A stretch of 64,000 nucleotides of DNA from CADEFQ01 sp050185195 (lineage in GTDB: Bacteria > Pseudomonadota > Gammaproteobacteria > Steroidobacterales > Steroidobacteraceae), in contig JBFWZQ010000002.1 of NCBI GenBank assembly GCA_050185195.1, forward strand, positions 62,001-126,000. Direction: 5' to 3'. Positions 59,339 through 64,000 of this stretch are shown piece after piece (within the stretch, counting starts at the first letter, position 1; every line of letters starts with the position of its first letter). The position numbers and the translations under genes were made by a program. Under the pieces are notes generated by a model. That model searched no databases, was not told the DNA's origin, and saw only the letters and a program-made list of their open reading frames with translations.

Positions 59339-60990
59339 CTGAGACGCAACCTCGTTCGGGCCCGCGTGAGCGCGGGCGCGTCTCCCACCGGCACGACGAT
59401 CAGCGTGGGGGTGCGTCGTCCCAGCGCCGCGACCACTTCCCCCTCGATCTCGCCGACGCCGGCCCGCGCATGGGCACAACCGACCGCATCGGCCATGGCC
59501 TCGTAATCGAACCCGCCGAGTTCGGTGGCATGCGCCCGCCCGTGCGCCAGCAACTGATCGAGGCGGATCAATCCCAATACGCCGTCATCGAAAACGATCA
59601 CCGGCAGCGGAAGTCCGAGCCGCACGGCGGTGCCGAGTTCGAGGCCGGTCATCCGGAACCCGCCGTCGCCGATCAGTGCCACCACGGCCCGGTCCGGCTG
59701 TGCCAGCTTCGCGCCGATGGCCGCCGGCAATCCGAACGCCATGGACTGGAAGTCGCCCGGAAACAGCAAGCCACGCGGCGCCTGCACGACATAGTGTCGC
59801 CGGGCGAGCAGCTGATGCATCCCTGAATCGAGGACGAGACAACCGTCGGCGGGAATCGCGCGGCGCAACGCCGCGAAAAAATCGCGCGCGTCACCGCCAC
59901 CGATCCGCGCGTCCGACGGGCCTCCCGTCCGCCGATCCGTGAGCCTCGAGCGCATCGCACGAGCCGCGCTATCGTCGAGACCCCTTGCTGTGCGCCCCTC
60001 AGCGGCCACCGCGTCCAGCACCGCAGCGAGAAAATCACCGGCGTCGGCCACGACGGACCAGCGTGCCGACGGCGGTTGCGCAAGTACATCGGCCGATGTG
60101 TCCACGCGTACCAGCTTGTTCGCCGGAAAGTCCAGGCCGAAACCCACGGTCCCGTTCTCGGCAAGGCCCGCGCCGAGCACGAGGATGGCATCGCATCCGG
60201 CAGCCACCGAATTGAGGCCTGCCAGGTCACCGGTGGCATCGAGGGGCAGCAAGCGTGCGGCGTCTTCCGCGACGACACCGCGCCCCGAGGGAGTCGTGGC
60301 CACCACGGCACCCAGGGCCTCGACCGCACGCGCGAGCTCGCTGGCGACGCCGGATGCGCCCTGGCCCGCATAGATCAGTACACGGTCCGCCGCAGCGACG
60401 AATCTCGCGGCCTCCGCCAGTGCCGCAGCATCCCCACTGCGCACCGGCTGCGTGGCCTCAACAGGCGCGCGCTGTTCCTCGAACAGTTCTCCATAGACCC
60501 CTGCCGCGAAGTGCACCAGCACAGGACCCGGCTCGCCGGACAGGGCGACGCGGCAGGCTCGCGACACGACCTCTCCGACCTGCCCCGCCCCGACGACATC
60601 GAAAATTTCCTTGACCACGGGTCCGGCCATCGTCGCCTGGTCGATCGCCTGCGACCGACGGCGACCTTCGCTACATGCCGGAGGACTTCCGGTCAGCAAC
60701 ACGAGGGCAGCGGAATCGAGCTTCGCCTCCGCGAGGGCCGCCAGCGTGAACGCGAAGCCGGGACCGGGAATCGTGGACACCGCAGCCAGCCGACCACTGG
60801 CCCGGAAGCAGGCTTGCGCCATGAACGTCGCGGCCATTTCATGCGTCGCGCTGACCGTGGGAATGCCCGCGCGTCGCAACGCCTCGTAAAACGCGACGGT
60901 CTGGGTTCCGGGAAGACCGAACACGGTGTCGACACCGGCGGCCTTCAAGGCAGCGCAGATTGCGTCGGCACCGTTAAGTACTGGACTCAA
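59293..60990 (-). CDS. Thiamine-diphosphate enzyme, acetolactate synthase-like
   Basis: Predicted 565-aa ThDP-dependent 2-keto-acid enzyme. VFGLPGTQTVAFYEAL and the catalytic Glu in SATHEMAATFMAQA form the N-terminal domain. The C-terminal ThDP/metal motif begins LIGDGGFRMTGLELGTAVRL and includes GVLGLIRLDQLL. The family also covers acetolactate synthases, phenylpyruvate/indolepyruvate decarboxylases and acyloin synthases; no FAD or regulatory subunit is nearby, so biosynthesis of branched amino acids is unlikely. Last gene of a leftward operon with the ligase and dehydrogenase. Confidence 0.86.
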   Translation of the reverse strand: MSPVLNGADAICAALKAAGVDTVFGLPGTQTVAFYEALRRAGIPTVSATHEMAATFMAQACFRASGRLAAVSTIPGPGFAFTLAALAEAKLDSAALVLLTGSPPACSEGRRRSQAIDQATMAGPVVKEIFDVVGAGQVGEVVSRACRVALSGEPGPVLVHFAAGVYGELFEEQRAPVEATQPVRSGDAAALAEAARFVAAADRVLIYAGQGASGVASELARAVEALGAVVATTPSGRGVVAEDAARLLPLDATGDLAGLNSVAAGCDAILVLGAGLAENGTVGFGLDFPANKLVRVDTSADVLAQPPSARWSVVADAGDFLAAVLDAVAAEGRTARGLDDSAARAMRSRLTDRRTGGPSDARIGGGDARDFFAALRRAIPADGCLVLDSGMHQLLARRHYVVQAPRGLLFPGDFQSMAFGLPAAIGAKLAQPDRAVVALIGDGGFRMTGLELGTAVRLGLPLPVIVFDDGVLGLIRLDQLLAHGRAHATELGGFDYEAMADAVGCAHARAGVGEIEGEVVAALGRRTPTLIVVPVGDAPALTRARTRLRLSQMAKALLGGWLVGA

Positions 60991-61002
60991 GGTAGCAGGC
61001 CC

Positions 61003-62433
61003 TCATTGTTTTTCCGGCACGGTCGCCGATCCCGGCGCATCGAGCATCGTGAACGGGACGCGCGAAATGACGAGGCGCCGCTTGCCGCGCTCGGTCCGGG
61101 GAATGTCCTCGACCAGCACGATCTCGATCGCCGCGTCGAAGCCGATGGCTTCGACTACCCGCCGTTCCAGGAGGACACGCGCTTCCTCCGACAGTCCCTC
61201 GGGGGCAACCGCACGCACGACAAAACGACGGACTTCGACCTGTTCCAGCTGGACCGCGTGCAGCCCGGGCACCTCATCCACTCCGAACAGGCCATGGCGA
61301 AACGCGCGCCAGCCTCCTTCGGGCGTCGAGACGATGTCCTGCGTGCGCCCACCGATCTCGCGCAACATCGCGTGCGAGCGGCCGCAGGAACAGCGGTCGT
61401 GGCGCCGCACGGCATAGTCGCCGGTCCGGTAGCGGATCAGGGGTTGTGCGTAATTCTCGAAGCACGTGCCGACGATCTCGCCGGGTTCATCGCCGGGCGC
61501 TTCGCGGCCACCGGCGATGATTTCGACGGCGACGATCTCCTCGGGAATGTGATAGCCGTGCCGCTCGCACTCGGCCGCCGCGGCGACATGTTCGCCGAGC
61601 CCATACCAGTCGAACACATCGCAACCCAGCACCCGGCGCGCGTGCTCCCGCTGGTGCTCGTACAGGACCTCGGCGTTGGTGACTATTGCGCGCGGGCGGA
61701 AGCGATCGTCTCCGGTTTCTTCCACGTACCGCACGAACAGTTCGAGGTGGGAGGGATAGGCCCACAGCACCTTCGCGCGGAACGAGACGGCCGCGCCGAC
61801 CATGGCGTGCAGTCGCTCCCGGCTGAGCAGCCGTGTATTCAGGCAACGCATGCGGGATTGCCATTTATCCCAGTAGAGGCGCTCCGCGAGCTCGCCCTCC
61901 AGCGGAAAATAGAGTGCGGCGCATCGGTCCCCGTCGCGGTAGCCGGCGGCACGATAGTGGCGCTGCGCCGCCGCCAGCTCGAGGTCGAACGAACGTTGCG
62001 AAAGCCAGAATTGCCGTCGCTTCCCCGTGGAACCGCCGGACTGGCCGAGGATGGGCCGATGGCGTTCGAATTCGTCGGACTTCAGGTCGTCGAATCGCTC
62101 CAGCAGGATCTCCCGCGTCAGCACGGGAATCTTCGGCAGATCGCCGACGCCCTGGATCTCGCGGGGATCGAGTCGCTCACGGGCAAACAGTTCCCGGTAA
62201 TAGGGCACGTGCCGCACTGCATACGCCACGAGATCCCGCAGTCGCGCGTCAGCCAGCTCGCGCAGCTGCCCGGCCGACCAGTACTCGCTCTCGCGCAGCT
62301 CCGCACAGGCCTGCGCGAATTCCTTGCGTTGGGGCACGACAAACCGGGGTGCGTAGCTCAGTGCATGCCTGAGGAGTTCACCTCCCACGCGGCGCAGCCG
62401 CGACGCACCGGGTATCGACCGGGCACCGGTCAT
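61003..62433 (-). CDS. Phenylacetate-CoA ligase (PaaK/CapK) family protein
   Basis: Predicted 476-aa adenylate-forming ligase. Motifs include LGQSGGSTGKRRQFWLS (P-loop), WYGLGEHVAAAAE (A5 region), RYRTGDYA (Asp) and IPRTERGKRRLVI (late Lys). It is shorter and of different N-terminus from catabolic PaaK, resembling the CapK-type ligases found in polysaccharide and natural-product clusters. The ATG overlaps the dehydrogenase stop (ATGA); an upstream extension would run inside that gene. Confidence 0.88.
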   Translation of the reverse strand: MTGARSIPGASRLRRVGGELLRHALSYAPRFVVPQRKEFAQACAELRESEYWSAGQLRELADARLRDLVAYAVRHVPYYRELFARERLDPREIQGVGDLPKIPVLTREILLERFDDLKSDEFERHRPILGQSGGSTGKRRQFWLSQRSFDLELAAAQRHYRAAGYRDGDRCAALYFPLEGELAERLYWDKWQSRMRCLNTRLLSRERLHAMVGAAVSFRAKVLWAYPSHLELFVRYVEETGDDRFRPRAIVTNAEVLYEHQREHARRVLGCDVFDWYGLGEHVAAAAECERHGYHIPEEIVAVEIIAGGREAPGDEPGEIVGTCFENYAQPLIRYRTGDYAVRRHDRCSCGRSHAMLREIGGRTQDIVSTPEGGWRAFRHGLFGVDEVPGLHAVQLEQVEVRRFVVRAVAPEGLSEEARVLLERRVVEAIGFDAAIEIVLVEDIPRTERGKRRLVISRVPFTMLDAPGSATVPEKQ

Positions 62434-63842
62434 CCTGCACTGCCTGCGCCGGCCGCAAACGACGCGGCCAGGATCCGCTCGGCGCGTGCCACGGCCGATC
62501 GATGCAAGCGGCGCCCGATGAAGGCGAGGCGCGATGAACTTCGTGTCCTGCGCTCGACCGCGAGCGCGAGACGTACCGGCGCGGGATCGATGGGCGCCAG
62601 TTTTTCCGGCAACAAGGTATCCGGGCGCAGCGAACCGTAAGCACTTTCGCAGGCGGCGATCACGTCCAGGGCGCTTCGCCGCGCCTCGGCGGCTACCGTC
62701 GTGCCGCGCGCCAGCGCCGCAGCCAGCGCCTGCGCGACCCGTGGCTTGAAATGTCGCCTGAGTATCGCCTCGAGCTCGTCGGGGGTCACGCCGGCCGCTG
62801 TCACCAGCGTGCTGCCGAGCACCCCACCGCCTCCGGCCACGAAGTCCGGCAGCACCAGGATGCCGCGTGCCTGGAGCCGGTCCCCAACCTCGTCCGCAAA
62901 AGGAATGTTCGCCCCGCAAACCACGGCGCGCGCCTGCAGGCGCTCACCGGCCTTCAAATCGAGAGCGCCGCTTCCCGCGCAGAGCAGCAGCACGTCACAA
63001 TCCGCGGCGAACACAGCCTCCACCGGCGCGCTTCCGCCGGCAAACCTGTCGCCGTCCCGCTCCAGGCCCGCCAGCACGGCGCCGACGTCCAGCCCGCCTT
63101 CGCTGGCCAGCGTTCCCGCGATCGTCGAAACCGCGACGATGCGCGCGCCTGCATTCGCCAACGCCTTCATCGCGGCGCGACCCACGGCCCCGGCGCCTTG
63201 AACCGCGACCCTCGCTCCGCGCACGGGCAGCGTGAGCGACTCCAGGGCGGCCTCGGCACAGAGCGCAACGGTGAGGCCCGCCGCATGTCCACTCGACGCA
63301 CCACTTTTCGAGACGGGCGGTAGCCGATCCGGCGGGCCCGGGTCCGGACCGATGCCCGCGGCATGGCGGATCCTTGCGATGTCGATGTCGGTGGTTCCCA
63401 GGTCGGCCCCGCACGACCAGATTCCCGACCGCAGGAGCGGTGCCGCCGCGCGACCGAATGCTTCCAGGCGCGCCGCGCGTTGTATGGTCGTCAGGCCGTC
63501 CGGCATGATGACCCCGCCTTTGGCGCCACCCGCCGCCAGGCCCGCGAATCCGCACTTCAGGGTCATGACGGCGGCAATGCGCCGGATCTCCTCCGACGTC
63601 ACGGCAGGACCGGCACGTATGCCGCCGCAACAGCGACCCGCCACGACCTGGTCCAATACGACGAAGCCAAGCAAGGTCCCATCAGGATCTGTCACCTGGA
63701 CTGAGGCTGGCACGCTGCTCCTTGGCACATGGGCCCGGATCGGCCGGTCGCCCGGCAATTCTTGTGCGTATCGGGCGCCTGCCGGCTTTACGGGCCTGCC
63801 CAATATAGCATCGACGTCCGTGGGGACTCCGACCGAACTCAC
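62430..63842 (-). CDS. Glu/Leu/Phe/Val dehydrogenase family protein
   Basis: Predicted 470-aa amino-acid dehydrogenase, longer than leucine/phenylalanine dehydrogenases (about 360) because of a C-terminal extension of some 50 residues. GGIRAGPAVTSEEIRRIAAV and CGFAGLAAGGAKGGVIMP hold the catalytic Lys residues; VAVQGAGAVGRAAMKALANA is the NAD site. It would interconvert an amino acid and its 2-keto acid, possibly feeding an aryl-pyruvate to the A-T-TE synthetase. First gene of the leftward operon. Confidence 0.83.
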   Translation of the reverse strand: MSSVGVPTDVDAILGRPVKPAGARYAQELPGDRPIRAHVPRSSVPASVQVTDPDGTLLGFVVLDQVVAGRCCGGIRAGPAVTSEEIRRIAAVMTLKCGFAGLAAGGAKGGVIMPDGLTTIQRAARLEAFGRAAAPLLRSGIWSCGADLGTTDIDIARIRHAAGIGPDPGPPDRLPPVSKSGASSGHAAGLTVALCAEAALESLTLPVRGARVAVQGAGAVGRAAMKALANAGARIVAVSTIAGTLASEGGLDVGAVLAGLERDGDRFAGGSAPVEAVFAADCDVLLLCAGSGALDLKAGERLQARAVVCGANIPFADEVGDRLQARGILVLPDFVAGGGGVLGSTLVTAAGVTPDELEAILRRHFKPRVAQALAAALARGTTVAAEARRSALDVIAACESAYGSLRPDTLLPEKLAPIDPAPVRLALAVERRTRSSSRLAFIGRRLHRSAVARAERILAASFAAGAGSAG

Positions 63843-63935
63843 AGATTCGACATGCCCTTCAGTGGCGATTGCTGATCGTCACGAGCGGATTATCAATTAC
63901 TATCGCGTCCGCATGACGCTACGAACCGCCCTCAG

Positions 63936-64000
63936 TTGACCAGCATTCGCGACCGGATGGCCGTCGGCGCCGTCTGGATGATCGCCTTCAAGCTGGCCGA
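63936..64000 (+). CDS. Start of a probable polysaccharide flippase gene, 3'-truncated
   Basis: From TTG at 63936 (or ATG at 63957) the frame runs to the window end: TSIRDRMAVGAVWMIAFKLA. An N-terminal basic stretch followed directly by the first hydrophobic helix with VWMIAFKL is the usual start of Wzx/MviN-type flippases. With galE, CapK-type ligase and this gene, an exopolysaccharide locus probably begins to the right. Twenty-one codons are too few for certainty. Confidence 0.45.
   Translation, partial: MTSIRDRMAVGAVWMIAFKLA

Overview
This window is high-GC chromosomal DNA from a Gammaproteobacterium. The indicators are SrkA, YoaA, DsbB, the GlrK/QseG/GlrR trio, the succinylase DAP genes, TonB-dependent receptors and GTP-type PEP carboxykinase. 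Order-level placement (Steroidobacterales or Nevskiales-like) is only a guess. I see no rRNA, tRNA, CRISPR array, transposase or prophage gene. Coding density is very high, with many ATGA/TGATG-type overlaps.

Layout. 0-6.4 kb: end of glnD, then dapC, a degenerate-GGDEF/EAL protein and dapD. 6.4-6.8 kb: a non-coding stretch with a REPIN-like pair of inverted repeats. 6.8-18.8 kb: the phosphate block, pstSCAB plus a porin, dapE, and a leftward run yoaA-tsaB-phoB-phoR-phoU-dsbB. Two well-formed PHO boxes precede the porin and pstS. 19-23.5 kb: pckG, an FHA-linked cyclase, dusA and a cold-shock/DUF1294 protein. 23.6-25.2 kb: remains of two toxin-antitoxin loci, an AbiE type whose toxin has lost its catalytic centre and a VapBC type with internal deletion, behind a 26-bp perfect palindrome.

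25-43 kb is an accessory catabolic region. It holds a LysR regulator, a tyrosine phenol-lyase-like enzyme, aspartate dehydrogenase, a gamma-glutamyltransferase homologue, a large transporter, GntR/FCD regulator 1, HbpS-aldehyde dehydrogenase-TSUP, a TSUP permease and a TonB receptor. A shared GTATAC-AGTATAC operator ties the transporter, gntR1, the HbpS operon, the second TSUP gene and the receptor into one probable regulon. Embedded in it is a leftward operon encoding a CADD/PqqC-type haem-oxygenase-like diiron protein, a Rieske ferredoxin, an FAD reductase fused to a second Rieske domain, and an atypical SDR. This operon has its own divergent GntR regulator and a perfect palindromic operator. 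It looks like a self-contained, undescribed oxygenase system.

43-55.7 kb is mostly housekeeping and signalling: bfr/bfd under a Fur box, an FAH-family hydrolase, a TRIC-like protein, a PAS/GAF/GGDEF/EAL protein, srkA and galE with overlapping start regions, and glrK-qseG-glrR in which GlrR lacks the sigma-54 contact loop. 55.7-63.8 kb is a small biosynthetic cluster: a Sfp-type phosphopantetheinyl transferase, a 959-aa adenylation-thiolation-thioesterase protein, a ThDP enzyme, a PaaK/CapK-type ligase and an amino-acid dehydrogenase. The A-T-TE architecture, the missing amino-group-binding Asp and the dehydrogenase together suggest aryl-pyruvate chemistry of the ralfuranone/atromentin kind. 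The right edge cuts the start of a probable polysaccharide flippase gene.
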